From assembly GCA_038125995.1 (NCBI GenBank), contig JAYPEX010000007.1, forward strand, positions 68,247 to 132,246: a stretch of DNA of 64,000 bases. The letters run 5' to 3'. Positions 1 to 8,125 of the stretch are shown here, piece by piece. Each line of letters starts with the position of its first letter. Position 1 is the first letter of the stretch. A model generated the notes under the pieces. It searched no databases. It saw only the letters and a program-made list of their open reading frames with translations, and was not told where the DNA came from. Source of the DNA: MAG-120531 sp038125995. Its GTDB lineage: Bacteria > Bacteroidota > Bacteroidia > Flavobacteriales > Flavobacteriaceae. The position numbers were made by a program, and so were the translations under genes.

Positions 1-893
1 TTAAATTGATCCAATCTTCGTGCGATCTCTTCTTTACCAACGTTTTCAATTCTAAGGGTTCCAAATTTTTCAACACAGAATGATCCCATATTGGAGCCGT
101 GTACCACAGCGTTCTTTAAATTTTCAAATGAACTATTTTTGGTCTGAGCTAAATAACCGATGAATCCTCCTGCAAAACTATCTCCAGCCCCTGTTGGATC
201 AAATACTTCTTCAAGTGGTAAAGCTGGGGCAAAAAAAGCATTTCCATTGTGAAATAGTAAAGCGCCATGCTCTCCTTTTTTAATCACTACATACTCAGGT
301 CCCATCCGATGAATCTTCTGAGCTGCTTTTACAAGTGAATACTCTTCTGATAACTGTCGTGCCTCTTCGTCATTGATGGTAATCACATCAACTTTTGCAA
401 TAACCTGATGCAATTCCTCCAAGGTATGATCCATCCAAAAGTTCATCGTGTCTAAAACGATCATCTTTGGTTTGGTCTCCATCTGATCGATGACAGAAAG
501 TTGGACAGCTGGAGCTAAATTTCCCAGCATCAAAAAATCCGCATCTCTGTATTCTTGTGGAACTACAGGTTTAAAATCAGCAAGGACATTAAGCTCTGTT
601 ACAAGTGTGTCTCTTGAATTGAGATCATTGTGATACTTTCCGCTCCAAAAGAAGGTCTTTCCACCTGCTACAATTTCTACTCCATCTAAGTTCATACCCT
701 TTGAAGCTAACATATCGAGATCTTCTTGAGGAAAATCTTCTCCGACTACCGATACTAAGGCGATATCATTATCAAAATTAGAGGCCGCCAAACCTATATA
801 GGTTGCTGCTCCTCCTAAAATTTTATCTGTTTGACCAAATGGAGATTCAATTGCATCAAAGGCGATGGTTCCAACAACTACTAATTTTCCCAT
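1..893 (-). CDS. PfkB-family carbohydrate/nucleoside kinase (3' end cut by window edge)
   Basis: ATP-dependent kinase of the ribokinase/PfkB fold; the substrate cannot be read from sequence. I translated it by hand from the ATG at 893. It opens MGKLVVVGTIAFDAIESPFG, has the GGAATYIG substrate-side glycine motif near residue 30, and the PfkB signature DPTGAGDSFAGG near residue 240, where the aspartate is the catalytic base. About 297 residues are visible with no stop before base 1, so only a few C-terminal residues should be missing for a family of about 305. It lies 43 nt downstream of rnhA but has its own -7 box (908-915), so it may be transcribed separately as well. Confidence 0.9.
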   Translation of the reverse strand, partial: MGKLVVVGTIAFDAIESPFGQTDKILGGAATYIGLAASNFDNDIALVSVVGEDFPQEDLDMLASKGMNLDGVEIVAGGKTFFWSGKYHNDLNSRDTLVTELNVLADFKPVVPQEYRDADFLMLGNLAPAVQLSVIDQMETKPKMIVLDTMNFWMDHTLEELHQVIAKVDVITINDEEARQLSEEYSLVKAAQKIHRMGPEYVVIKKGEHGALLFHNGNAFFAPALPLEEVFDPTGAGDSFAGGFIGYLAQTKNSSFENLKNAVVHGSNMGSFCVEKFGTLRIENVGKEEIARRLDQF

Positions 894-907
894 GTATTAT
901 TTTTTTG

Positions 908-915
908 CAAATATA
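908..915 (-). promoter_or_regulatory. -7 promoter box (TATATTTG) for the PfkB kinase
   Basis: TATATTTG on the minus strand fits the Bacteroidota -7 consensus TAnnTTTG, with 14 nt between the box and the ATG at 893. I see no clear -33 TTG at the usual spacing. It lies in the only gap between rnhA and the kinase. Confidence 0.5.
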
Positions 916-936
916 GGGCTTCCTTAGGAACTAAAC

Positions 937-1422
937 TCAAAAAAGATCGCTTTGTAAACTCGCTTCAAATCCACTGTCGATAAGGAGCTCGCCTTTTTTA
1001 TAGGCATTCACTGCTAGGGCATCACAGCGTTCGTTTTGAGGGTGATCATTGTGTCCCTTAATCCAGTGAAATGAAACATGATGACTCTTGGACACTTTGA
1101 GGTATTCTTTCCACAAATCCACATTTTTTTTGGCCTTAAAAGCGGTTTGCTGCCATCGATCCAACCATTTTTTTTCAATGGCATCGACTACGTATTTTGA
1201 ATCGGTGTAGACTTCAACAATGAGGTTTGGTTTTTTGAGCTTTTTGAGCGCTTCAATCACAGCGAGAAGCTCCATGCGATTATTGGTGGTGTGTTGAAAT
1301 CCTTGAGCAAATTCTTTTTTGTAAGGTTTTCCAACCCACTCCATTACAATACCGTAGCCTCCTGGCCCTGGGTTCCCGCTAGCCGCTCCATCGGTGTAAA
1401 TATGTACCTGAGCTTTAGACAT
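937..1422 (-). CDS. rnhA: Ribonuclease HI
   Basis: Degrades the RNA strand of RNA:DNA hybrids (R-loops, Okazaki primers) in the cytoplasm. At 161 aa it is the normal bacterial length. The four acidic metal ligands are visible: D11 in YTDGAASGNPGPGG, E51 in NNRMELL, D74 in YTDSKYV and D134 in NERCDALA, plus the loop histidine in KGHNDHP. The ATG lies inside the end of purN (the two share ATGTCTAA, 8 nt), so translation is probably coupled to purN. Confidence 0.97.
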   Translation of the reverse strand: MSKAQVHIYTDGAASGNPGPGGYGIVMEWVGKPYKKEFAQGFQHTTNNRMELLAVIEALKKLKKPNLIVEVYTDSKYVVDAIEKKWLDRWQQTAFKAKKNVDLWKEYLKVSKSHHVSFHWIKGHNDHPQNERCDALAVNAYKKGELLIDSGFEASLQSDLF

Positions 1423-1981
1423 CTAATAAGTTTGCGATGGCTTTAGGGAAGTGCTCATACTCTAATGAGTGAACTTTTTGAGCTATGTCTTCTGGAGAAT
1501 CTGTCTCACTGATTTGAACAGCGTGTTGTTCGATAAGGTCTCCATTGTCATAGTGTTCATCTACGAAGTGAATGCTGATTCCAGACTGTTGTTCACCCGC
1601 CTGCTTAACAGCCCGATGTACATTCATTCCGTACATCCCTTTTCCGCCGTAATTGGGCAGTAATGCGGGGTGTATATTAACAATTTTTTGTCTAAATCCC
1701 TCGATTAAATCATCAGGTATCTTTTTGAGATATCCCGCTAAAACGATCAAATCAAGCTTTTGTCCCAAGAGAATGTCTCTTATAAAACCCGGTGTTTGAA
1801 GTGCTTGGGGACTTAAATAGATCAACGGTATTCCCAATCGTTTACAGCGATCTATAACACCTGCATTTATATTGTTAGTCAACACAGAAACTATTTCAAC
1901 GTTTTTATTTTGATCAAAATAGGCTGCAATATTTTCTACATTTGATCCTGAACCAGAGGCAAAAAGAGAAATTCGTTTCAT
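1415..1981 (-). CDS. purN: Phosphoribosylglycinamide formyltransferase
   Basis: Transfers a formyl group from 10-formyl-THF to GAR, the third step of purine synthesis. The 188-aa length is typical. It begins MKRISLFASGSGSNVENI, the phosphate-binding loop. The catalytic Asn/His lie in VNIHPALLPNYGGKGMYG, and the third catalytic residue is in HYDNGDLIEQ. First gene of a leftward purN-rnhA unit, divergent from acpP, a neighbourhood common in flavobacteria. Confidence 0.96.
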   Translation of the reverse strand: MKRISLFASGSGSNVENIAAYFDQNKNVEIVSVLTNNINAGVIDRCKRLGIPLIYLSPQALQTPGFIRDILLGQKLDLIVLAGYLKKIPDDLIEGFRQKIVNIHPALLPNYGGKGMYGMNVHRAVKQAGEQQSGISIHFVDEHYDNGDLIEQHAVQISETDSPEDIAQKVHSLEYEHFPKAIANLLDV

Positions 1982-1997
1982 TTTTTAGCTGTTTTTT

Positions 1998-2005
1998 CAA
2001 AACTA
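1998..2005 (-). promoter_or_regulatory. -7 promoter box (TAGTTTTG) for purN-rnhA
   Basis: TAGTTTTG on the minus strand matches TAnnTTTG, 16 nt upstream of the purN ATG, in the divergent purN/acpP intergenic region. No convincing -33 element was seen. Confidence 0.5.
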
Positions 2006-2107
2006 TAGGTCTTGCGAAATTATCCATTTTTAGCAGGATTCTCTAACAAATGACCAAAATAAAATCACTTTTTAAAAGATTAAAAGTGCTATTAACTAAA
2101 GTTTTTT

Positions 2108-2115
2108 TACTTTTG
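2108..2115 (+). promoter_or_regulatory. -7 promoter box (TACTTTTG) for acpP
   Basis: TACTTTTG matches TAnnTTTG, 33 nt before the acpP ATG, and follows a T-rich run. The divergent purN box is about 100 bp away. The -33 element is not obvious. Confidence 0.55.
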
Positions 2116-2148
2116 TCCCCATAAAGATTAATAAAAACCAAAAAAATT

Positions 2149-2382
2149 ATGTCAGACATTGCATCAAGAGTAAAGGCTATTATTGTAGATAAATTAGGTG
2201 TAGATGAAAACGAAGTTGTAGCTGAAGCTAGCTTTACTAACGACCTAGGAGCCGATTCATTGGACACTGTTGAGTTGATAATGGAATTTGAAAAGGAATT
2301 TGATATTCAAATCCCTGACGATCAAGCAGAAAACATCGCAACTGTAGGTCAAGCAATCAGCTATATCGAAGACGCTAAATAG
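2149..2382 (+). CDS. acpP: Acyl carrier protein
   Basis: Carries acyl chains on 4'-phosphopantetheine during type II fatty acid synthesis. At 77 aa it has canonical length and is strongly acidic. The attachment serine is S37 in GADSLDTVELIMEFEKEF. It lies directly upstream of fabF, the classic acpP-fabF pair, but a strong terminator and a new -7 box between them suggest separate control of the abundant carrier protein. Confidence 0.98.
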   Translation: MSDIASRVKAIIVDKLGVDENEVVAEASFTNDLGADSLDTVELIMEFEKEFDIQIPDDQAENIATVGQAISYIEDAK

Positions 2383-2411
2383 TCTTTGACCTAGTACATT
2401 AAAAAACATTT

Positions 2412-2450
2412 TTATCCATGTAGCTTCGTGTTACATGGATAATTTTTTTT
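2412..2450 (+). terminator. Intrinsic terminator after acpP
   Basis: 11-bp perfect stem, TTATCCATGTA (2412-2422) against TACATGGATAA (2432-2442), with a 9-nt loop and a run of eight T. The fabF -7 box begins only 5 nt after the T-run. Confidence 0.85.
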
Positions 2451-2454
2451 ATTT

Positions 2455-2462
2455 TATCTTTG
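2455..2462 (+). promoter_or_regulatory. -7 promoter box (TATCTTTG) for fabF
   Basis: TATCTTTG matches TAnnTTTG, 19 nt before the fabF ATG and just after the acpP terminator. This suggests fabF is re-initiated rather than served only by read-through. Confidence 0.6.
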
Positions 2463-2481
2463 AAATATAATTACAAAGACT

Positions 2482-3732
2482 ATGCAATTAAAAAGAGTTG
2501 TAGTAACAGGATTAGGAGCATTGACTCCCATTGGAAATACCCTTGATGAATACTGGGAAGGCTTGATCACTGGAAAGAGTGGAGCTGCTCCAATTACCTA
2601 TTTTGACACTGAAAAATTTAAGACAAAATTTGCTTGCGAACTCAAGGACTTTAATATTTTAGACTTTTTAGATCGCAAAGAGGCTAGAAAGTTAGATCGC
2701 TTTACCCAATACGCTATTGTAGCTTCAGAAGAAGCGATCGCAGATGCCAATTTTGACGATAGCCTCGACAAATACAGAGTTGGAGTTATATGGGGGGCTG
2801 GAATTGGTGGTTTAGAAACCTTCCAAAACGAAGTGCTAAACTTTGCTTCTGGAGATGGAACACCTCGTTTTAATCCCTTCTTTATTCCTAAAATGATCGC
2901 TGATATTGCTCCAGGTAATATTTCAATAAGAAATGGGTATATGGGGCCTAATTATACAACTGTATCAGCTTGTGCTTCTTCTGCAAATGCCATCATAGAT
3001 GCCCTTAACTACATCCGTTTAGGTCACTGTGATGTCATTGTTACTGGAGGTAGTGAAGCCGCTGTAACTATTGCAGGAGTTGGAGGTTTTAACGCCATGC
3101 ATGCGCTTTCTACAAGAAACGACGATCCACAATCTGCTTCAAGACCATTTGATGCAGAGCGCGACGGTTTTGTTCTTGGTGAAGGAGCTGGAGCACTGAT
3201 CTTAGAAGAATACGAGCACGCTAAGGCTCGTGGAGCTAAAATATACGCTGAGGTCATCGGTGGAGGACTTTCTTCTGATGCCTATCATATGACTGCACCA
3301 CATCCAGAGGGTATTGGAGTGATCAAGGTCATGGAAAACTGTTTGAGAGATGCAGGAATTAAACCTGAAGATGTCGATGCGATCAATACCCACGGGACTT
3401 CTACTCCACTTGGAGATGTTGCTGAATTAAAAGCAATTAGTCAAGTGTTTGGAGATCACGCTAAAAACATCAGTATCAATTCTACTAAATCGATGACCGG
3501 TCACCTACTAGGTGCTGCTGGAGCTATTGAAGCTATTGCTTCCATTATGTCGATTCAGAAAGGAATTGTCCCTCCGACGATCAACCATGCCAATATTGAT
3601 TCAAACATCGATCCATCATTAAACCTCACCCTTAATAAACCTCAAGAGCGCGATGTAAAAATCGCCATGAGTAACACCTTTGGTTTTGGTGGTCACAATG
3701 CTTGTGTGGTCCTTAAAAAGTATGAAGAATAA
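2482..3732 (+). CDS. fabF: Beta-ketoacyl-ACP synthase II
   Basis: Condenses malonyl-ACP with acyl-ACP in fatty acid elongation. At 416 aa it matches FabF length. The active-site cysteine is in TVSACASSANAI (around residue 164). The two catalytic histidines are in NTHGTSTPLGD and KSMTGHLLGAAGA, and the C-terminal glycine-rich FGFGGHNA motif is intact. It is followed 6 nt later by rnc, as in other Bacteroidota, so fabF-rnc is probably one transcript. Confidence 0.97.
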   Translation: MQLKRVVVTGLGALTPIGNTLDEYWEGLITGKSGAAPITYFDTEKFKTKFACELKDFNILDFLDRKEARKLDRFTQYAIVASEEAIADANFDDSLDKYRVGVIWGAGIGGLETFQNEVLNFASGDGTPRFNPFFIPKMIADIAPGNISIRNGYMGPNYTTVSACASSANAIIDALNYIRLGHCDVIVTGGSEAAVTIAGVGGFNAMHALSTRNDDPQSASRPFDAERDGFVLGEGAGALILEEYEHAKARGAKIYAEVIGGGLSSDAYHMTAPHPEGIGVIKVMENCLRDAGIKPEDVDAINTHGTSTPLGDVAELKAISQVFGDHAKNISINSTKSMTGHLLGAAGAIEAIASIMSIQKGIVPPTINHANIDSNIDPSLNLTLNKPQERDVKIAMSNTFGFGGHNACVVLKKYEE

Positions 3733-3738
3733 GCCAAT

Positions 3739-4476
3739 ATGAAACGTATTTTAAAAATAAGAAAATCCCCTACCGATTCGGATGGGGATTTTTATTTTAA
3801 AATAAAAACCATTTTAGGATTTAAACCTCGCAACCTAGAGTACTACAAAAAAGCATTCATTCATTCTTCACTTAACTTAAAAGATGAAGAAGGAAAAGCA
3901 GTCAATTATGAACGTCTTGAATTTTTAGGAGATTCTGTTCTAGGAACCATTATCAGTAATTATCTATTTGAAAAAGCCCCAGAAGGAGATGAGGGCTATC
4001 TTACCAAGATGCGTTCTAAAATTGTCAGTAGAGAACACCTCAATGAATTGGGAAAAGAACTAAATTTAATCTCATTTTTTCAATCCAAAACCCAATTTTC
4101 TAATTTTGGTGAAAACATTCACGGAAACTTATTTGAGGCATTCATAGGAGCCATCTTTATAGATAGAGGTTTCTCCTATTGTCATCGATTCATTGAACGT
4201 CGAATCATTGAACCCTACGTCGATATCGATCGACTTGAAGGCAAAATCATTTCCTACAAAAGTCTGTTGATTGAATGGTGTCAGAAAAAGAAAAAACACT
4301 TTAAATTCAACAGTTATGAAGATACTGGCAATGAAGAAACGAAACATTTTGCAGTGAAACTCTATATAGAGAATCAACTCATTGCAAAATCAAGAGCGAC
4401 TTCTAAGAAAAAAGCTGAAGAAATTGCTTCAAAACGAGCTTATTTCGCACTTCAAAATCATATTGATCGTTCTTAA
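3739..4476 (+). CDS. rnc: Ribonuclease III
   Basis: Cuts double-stranded RNA during rRNA and mRNA processing. 245 aa: N-terminal endonuclease domain with the signature NYERLEFLGDSVLG near residues 56-69 and a second acidic motif GNLFEAFIGAIFID, then a C-terminal dsRNA-binding domain starting near YKSLLIEWCQKK and ending in the basic KSRATSKKKAEEIASKRA. The spacing of 6 nt after fabF indicates co-transcription. Confidence 0.96.
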   Translation: MKRILKIRKSPTDSDGDFYFKIKTILGFKPRNLEYYKKAFIHSSLNLKDEEGKAVNYERLEFLGDSVLGTIISNYLFEKAPEGDEGYLTKMRSKIVSREHLNELGKELNLISFFQSKTQFSNFGENIHGNLFEAFIGAIFIDRGFSYCHRFIERRIIEPYVDIDRLEGKIISYKSLLIEWCQKKKKHFKFNSYEDTGNEETKHFAVKLYIENQLIAKSRATSKKKAEEIASKRAYFALQNHIDRS

Positions 4477-4581
4477 CTAAGATTGAACTATCGATTTATA
4501 AACAAATTGTGTCATTTTTAACAAAAAATGCAAATTATTCTAAAAAGGCTACTGAATCACGATGAGATTGTCGAATAATTT

Positions 4582-4589
4582 TATCTTTG
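4582..4589 (+). promoter_or_regulatory. -7 promoter box (TATCTTTG) for the IPExxxVDY-pyk pair
   Basis: TATCTTTG matches TAnnTTTG, 18 nt before the ATG at 4608. A TTG sits 11 nt upstream (4568-4570). The last three bases of the box form a TTG codon in frame with the gene, so a longest-frame start call would put the start inside the promoter. Confidence 0.65.
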
Positions 4590-4607
4590 TCAAACTTTTA
4601 TGAATCT

Positions 4608-5072
4608 ATGGTAGCTAAGTATAAATTATCAGCTCATGAGTTTGAAATAGACTATACGCTATTAGCCTTACATACAGGTATTGAAGATTACACTTTAGCC
4701 TATCATCTCAATAAAGTGCTCAAGATGAGTTTTAAACGACTACAGCATGATCTTGTCATCGATGAGAATTCCTGTGTGGCCGTTTATAATTTTGACAATG
4801 AGAAAGATCAGTCCAACTGGTTTCTCATTGCAAACAAAGCCTTAGTAGAACAGGAAGCTATTGAAGCTGATTTGTTTCAAAACCAACCGATCAAGACCAG
4901 CTCCTACTTAATTCCCGAACGAAAAGAGGTTGATTATTTTGTAAAAATAGAAGACCATGACCCGTCTTGTTTAAAAGATATAATACAGAAAATAAAAAAG
5001 ATCCCTGATATAGTTACGGCATACGAGCTTGATTATACAGGATTAAAATCAAAACAAAATTTAATATTTTAA
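4608..5072 (+). CDS. IPExxxVDY family protein
   Basis: A short family of unknown function named after its motif, seen here as LIPERKEVDYFVKIED. It is typical of Bacteroidota and usually sits between rnc and pyk, as here. The reading frame extends to a TTG at 4587, but that TTG is the tail of a -7 box, so I use the ATG at 4608 (MVAKYKLSAHEFEIDY), giving 154 aa. No signal peptide or membrane segment. The stop codon is 1 nt before pyk, which implies co-translation and perhaps a role linked to pyruvate kinase (inference from context only). Confidence 0.88.
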   Translation: MVAKYKLSAHEFEIDYTLLALHTGIEDYTLAYHLNKVLKMSFKRLQHDLVIDENSCVAVYNFDNEKDQSNWFLIANKALVEQEAIEADLFQNQPIKTSSYLIPERKEVDYFVKIEDHDPSCLKDIIQKIKKIPDIVTAYELDYTGLKSKQNLIF

Positions 5073-5073
5073 T

Positions 5074-6507
5074 ATGGCTATTGATAAGAAAACCAAAATT
5101 GTTGCAACTTTAGGACCGGCAACTGATGCTAAAGAAATCCTTAAGGATATGATTCTTGCTGGTGCCAATGTGTTTAGAATTAATTTTTCACATGCCGATT
5201 ACGAAGATGTCAAGAGAAGAATTGGATATATTCGACAACTCAGCGAAGAATTAGGGTATCACATTTCTATTTTAGCTGACTTACAAGGTCCTAAACTCAG
5301 AGTTGGTGTCATGGAAGAAGGTTCCGAAGTAAACCCTGGTGATGAGGTTAAATTTTACACCGGTGAGCCTTTCGTAGGAAATGCTTCTAAAGCTTATATG
5401 ACTTATTCTCAATTTCCACAGGACGTACAAGCTGGGGAACGCATCTTGGTTGACGATGGGAAATTAATGTTTGAAGTTATTTCTACCAATCGCAAAGACG
5501 AGGTGGTTACTAAAGTAATTCAAGGAGGGCCTTTCAAATCTAAGAAAGGGGTTAACCTTCCAAATACAAAAATATCACTTCCTGCATTGACTGAAAAAGA
5601 TATCAATGATGCTATTTTTGCAATTAGTCAAAATGTGGACTGGATCGCCTTGTCGTTTGTTCGTTTTAAAGAAGACATTGTCGACTTACAAAACCTCATC
5701 AAAGAACATGCAGATTACAAAATTCCAATCGTTGCTAAGATTGAAAAACCTGAAGCAATCGAAAATATAGATGAAATTATAGCCTTTACAGATGGTTTAA
5801 TGGTTGCTCGTGGAGATCTTGGAGTTGAAATTCCTGCTCACGAAGTGCCACTGATTCAAAAGAAATTAGTTTCCAAAGCTAAAGACGCTCGTATTCCTGT
5901 AATTATCGCTACTCAAATGATGGAAACGATGATTGACAGCTTGACTCCAACTCGTGCAGAGGTAAATGACGTTGCCAACTCTGTAATGGATGGAGCTGAT
6001 GCTGTAATGCTTTCAGGAGAAACTTCAGTAGGAAAATACCCTGTACAAGTAATTGAAAAAATGGCTAGTATTTTAAGGACCGTAGAGCATTCTGATTTGA
6101 TTCGTGTTCCATTACTTGCTCCTCAAGCGAAAACAAAACGATACTTGACAAAATCTGTTTGTTACCACGCAGCTGTGATGGCTAATGATATGAAAGCAAA
6201 AGCAATTTGTACCCTCACCAATAGTGGGTATACTGCTTTTCAAGTTTCTGCATATAGACCTGAAGCTCATATTCTAGTTTTTACTAGAAATAGAAAAATA
6301 TTATCACAGCTCAACCTTCTTTGGGGGGTAAAGGCTTTCTTTTACGAGAATCGAGAATCGACCGACAAACTGGTAGATGATTTGAATGCTATTGCTCTTG
6401 AAAAAGGATTTGTTAAAGCTGGAGATTACATTCTCAGTTTGACTTCCATGCCGCTTAATACTAAAGGAATGGTCAATACTGTACGTGTTTCACAAATAGA
6501 AGAATAA
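5074..6507 (+). CDS. pyk: Pyruvate kinase
   Basis: Converts phosphoenolpyruvate and ADP to pyruvate and ATP. At 477 aa it is standard length. Seen are the N-terminal KIVATLGPATD, the nucleotide/PEP site NFSHADY, the catalytic lysine region IVAKIEKPEAIENIDEI, the metal-binding MVARGDLGVEI and the loop ATQMMETMIDSLTPTRAEV. The C-terminal allosteric domain is present (residues from about 355). It follows the IPExxxVDY gene by 1 nt and ends at a strong terminator. Confidence 0.97.
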   Translation: MAIDKKTKIVATLGPATDAKEILKDMILAGANVFRINFSHADYEDVKRRIGYIRQLSEELGYHISILADLQGPKLRVGVMEEGSEVNPGDEVKFYTGEPFVGNASKAYMTYSQFPQDVQAGERILVDDGKLMFEVISTNRKDEVVTKVIQGGPFKSKKGVNLPNTKISLPALTEKDINDAIFAISQNVDWIALSFVRFKEDIVDLQNLIKEHADYKIPIVAKIEKPEAIENIDEIIAFTDGLMVARGDLGVEIPAHEVPLIQKKLVSKAKDARIPVIIATQMMETMIDSLTPTRAEVNDVANSVMDGADAVMLSGETSVGKYPVQVIEKMASILRTVEHSDLIRVPLLAPQAKTKRYLTKSVCYHAAVMANDMKAKAICTLTNSGYTAFQVSAYRPEAHILVFTRNRKILSQLNLLWGVKAFFYENRESTDKLVDDLNAIALEKGFVKAGDYILSLTSMPLNTKGMVNTVRVSQIEE

Positions 6508-6513
6508 CTAATT

Positions 6514-6540
6514 AAAGGCTCGTTTAACGGGCCTTTTTTT
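6514..6540 (+). terminator. Intrinsic terminator after pyk, touching the CYTH start codon
   Basis: 9-bp stem (AAAGGCTCG, 6514-6522, against CGGGCCTTT, 6528-6536, one T-G wobble), 5-nt loop and seven T ending at 6540. The ATG of the next gene is the very next base. Confidence 0.8.
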
Positions 6541-7011
6541 ATGAGAGAAATCGAACGTAAATATCTGGTAGAAAATTTAGACTTCATCACTGATGCTAGC
6601 TCCTCTTATGTAATAGCACAGGGATATTTAAATTCGGACCCGAATCGATCCGTACGCATCAGAAAGACTTCAGAGGGAGGATTTATTACCGTAAAAGGAG
6701 CCTCAAGTGAGAATGGAATGTCCCGTTTTGAGTGGGAAAAACCACTAAGTACAAAAGAAGTTGACGCACTGCTCCCCCTTTGTGAAGAAGGGACCATCAT
6801 CAAAGATCGCTATCTTGTACCTTTTAAAGGCAAGGTCTTTGAAGTGGATGTGTTTAAAGGAGCCAACAATGGGCTTATACTTGCTGAAATAGAACTAGAT
6901 AATGAAGAGGAATCCTTTGAAAAGCCAGAATGGCTTGGCACTGAAGTAACTTCAGACCCTCGTTATTACAATTTGTATTTGAGTAAGAATCCCTACAATC
7001 AGTGGAGCTGA
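6541..7011 (+). CDS. CYTH-domain protein (triphosphate tunnel metalloenzyme)
   Basis: 156 aa starting MREIERKYLVENL, the ExExK motif (E3, E5, K7) that defines the CYTH fold. Further basic and acidic tunnel residues follow: SVRIRKT, FITVKGA, RFEWEKP and AEIELDNEEE. Family members hydrolyse inorganic triphosphate or, less often, make cAMP or thiamine triphosphate; single-domain bacterial forms are most often triphosphatases, which is my preferred reading. No Shine-Dalgarno is possible because the pyk terminator T-run ends at the ATG. It converges on pheS with no bases between the stops. Confidence 0.88.
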   Translation: MREIERKYLVENLDFITDASSSYVIAQGYLNSDPNRSVRIRKTSEGGFITVKGASSENGMSRFEWEKPLSTKEVDALLPLCEEGTIIKDRYLVPFKGKVFEVDVFKGANNGLILAEIELDNEEESFEKPEWLGTEVTSDPRYYNLYLSKNPYNQWS

Positions 7012-8031
7012 TCAGAGAGCACTTTTAAACTGCTCTAAGAAGCGAATATCGTTTTCACTCAACAGGCGAATATCTGAGATCTGATGTAATAAAAGTGCAA
7101 TACGGTCAATCCCCATACCAAATGCAAATCCTGAATACTCTTTGGGATCAATGCCACAGTTTTTAAGAACATTTGGATCCACCATACCGCATCCCATAAT
7201 TTCTAACCAACCGGTTCCTTTGGTCATTTTATAGTCGGTTTCCGTTTCTAATCCCCAATAAACATCAACCTCAGCACTAGGCTCCGTAAAAGGGAAATAC
7301 GAAGGTCTTAATCGAATCTTTGATTTTCCGAATAGGGATTCCGTAAAATACTGAAGTGTTTGTTTTAAATCTGCAAACGAAACATTTTTATCGATATACA
7401 ATCCCTCTACCTGATGAAAGAAACAGTGTGAACGAGCTGAAATCGCTTCGTTTCTGTAGACTCTCCCTGGAGAAATAGTTCGGATAGGTGGTTTGTTGTT
7501 TTCCATATAGCGAACCTGTACTGAAGAGGTGTGAGTTCTCAGTAAGATATCCGGATCTGTTTGAATAAAAAAGGTATCCTGCATATCTCGAGCAGGGTGG
7601 TGTTCAGGTAAATTTAAGGCCGTAAAATTATGCCAATCATCTTCCATTTCTGGTCCTTCAGATACGTTAAAACCAATATTTGAGAAGATTTCAATAATTC
7701 GATTCTTAACAATAGAAATCGGATGTCTTGCTCCTAGTGGAATCGGCTCCCCTGGTCTACTCAAATCACCGTATACACCCCTTGCGTCACTCTGAGTATC
7801 TAAATCTGCCTTAAGACTGTTCACTTTTTCAGTCGCAGCATTTTTTAAGTTGTTGAGTTGCCTTCCAAACTCCTTCTTTTGTTCATTCGGAACACTTTTA
7901 AAAGAAGCAAATAAGTCGTTTAAAATTCCTTTTTTACCTAAGTATTTGATTCTAAACGCCTCAATTTCATCAGTATTGGAACTGTGGAATGAAGCAACTT
8001 CATCTAAATGTTTTTCTAATGGATCGAGCAT
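7012..8031 (-). CDS. pheS: Phenylalanine-tRNA ligase alpha subunit
   Basis: Catalytic subunit of the alpha2-beta2 PheRS, charging tRNA-Phe. 339 aa: N-terminal coiled coil (residues 1-85), then the class II core with GHPISIVKNRIIEIF-like entry (here ARHPISIVKNRIIEIF), motif 2 region RTISPGRVYRNEAI, and motif 3 GFAFGMGIDRIALLLH near the C-terminus. pheT is not adjacent, as is common in Bacteroidota. The leader contains a strong hairpin with a T-run ending just upstream of the ATG (see 8037-8076). Confidence 0.96.
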   Translation of the reverse strand: MLDPLEKHLDEVASFHSSNTDEIEAFRIKYLGKKGILNDLFASFKSVPNEQKKEFGRQLNNLKNAATEKVNSLKADLDTQSDARGVYGDLSRPGEPIPLGARHPISIVKNRIIEIFSNIGFNVSEGPEMEDDWHNFTALNLPEHHPARDMQDTFFIQTDPDILLRTHTSSVQVRYMENNKPPIRTISPGRVYRNEAISARSHCFFHQVEGLYIDKNVSFADLKQTLQYFTESLFGKSKIRLRPSYFPFTEPSAEVDVYWGLETETDYKMTKGTGWLEIMGCGMVDPNVLKNCGIDPKEYSGFAFGMGIDRIALLLHQISDIRLLSENDIRFLEQFKSAL

Positions 8032-8036
8032 AACTT

Positions 8037-8076
8037 AAAAAAATTGATGCGCTACAATTGAAACTTTGTAGCGCAT
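8037..8076 (-). terminator. Terminator-like hairpin in the pheS leader / after SulP
   Basis: On the minus strand an 11-bp perfect stem (ATGCGCTACAA against TTGTAGCGCAT, 8066-8076 with 8047-8057) with an 8-nt loop is followed by CAA and seven T (8037-8043), 5 nt before the pheS ATG. It can terminate the upstream SulP transcript. A -7 box at 8078-8085 lies upstream of the hairpin, so a transcript from that promoter would begin with the hairpin, which could act as an attenuator or 5' stem-loop. Confidence 0.75.
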
Positions 8077-8077
8077 G

Positions 8078-8085
8078 CAAATTTA
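8078..8085 (-). promoter_or_regulatory. -7 promoter box (TAAATTTG) for pheS
   Basis: TAAATTTG on the minus strand matches TAnnTTTG. A TTG (8108-8110) lies 22 nt upstream, within the spacing reported for flavobacterial -33 elements. Transcription would start at about 8070-8074, at the outer end of the hairpin. Confidence 0.5.
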
Positions 8086-8125
8086 ATAAAAACTAGCGTT
8101 ACAGACGCAATCTAATCCGTTTCTT

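Noticed and set aside
2043..2267. Minus-strand frame overlapping acpP
   Set aside because: Antisense to a strongly conserved gene; no family features.
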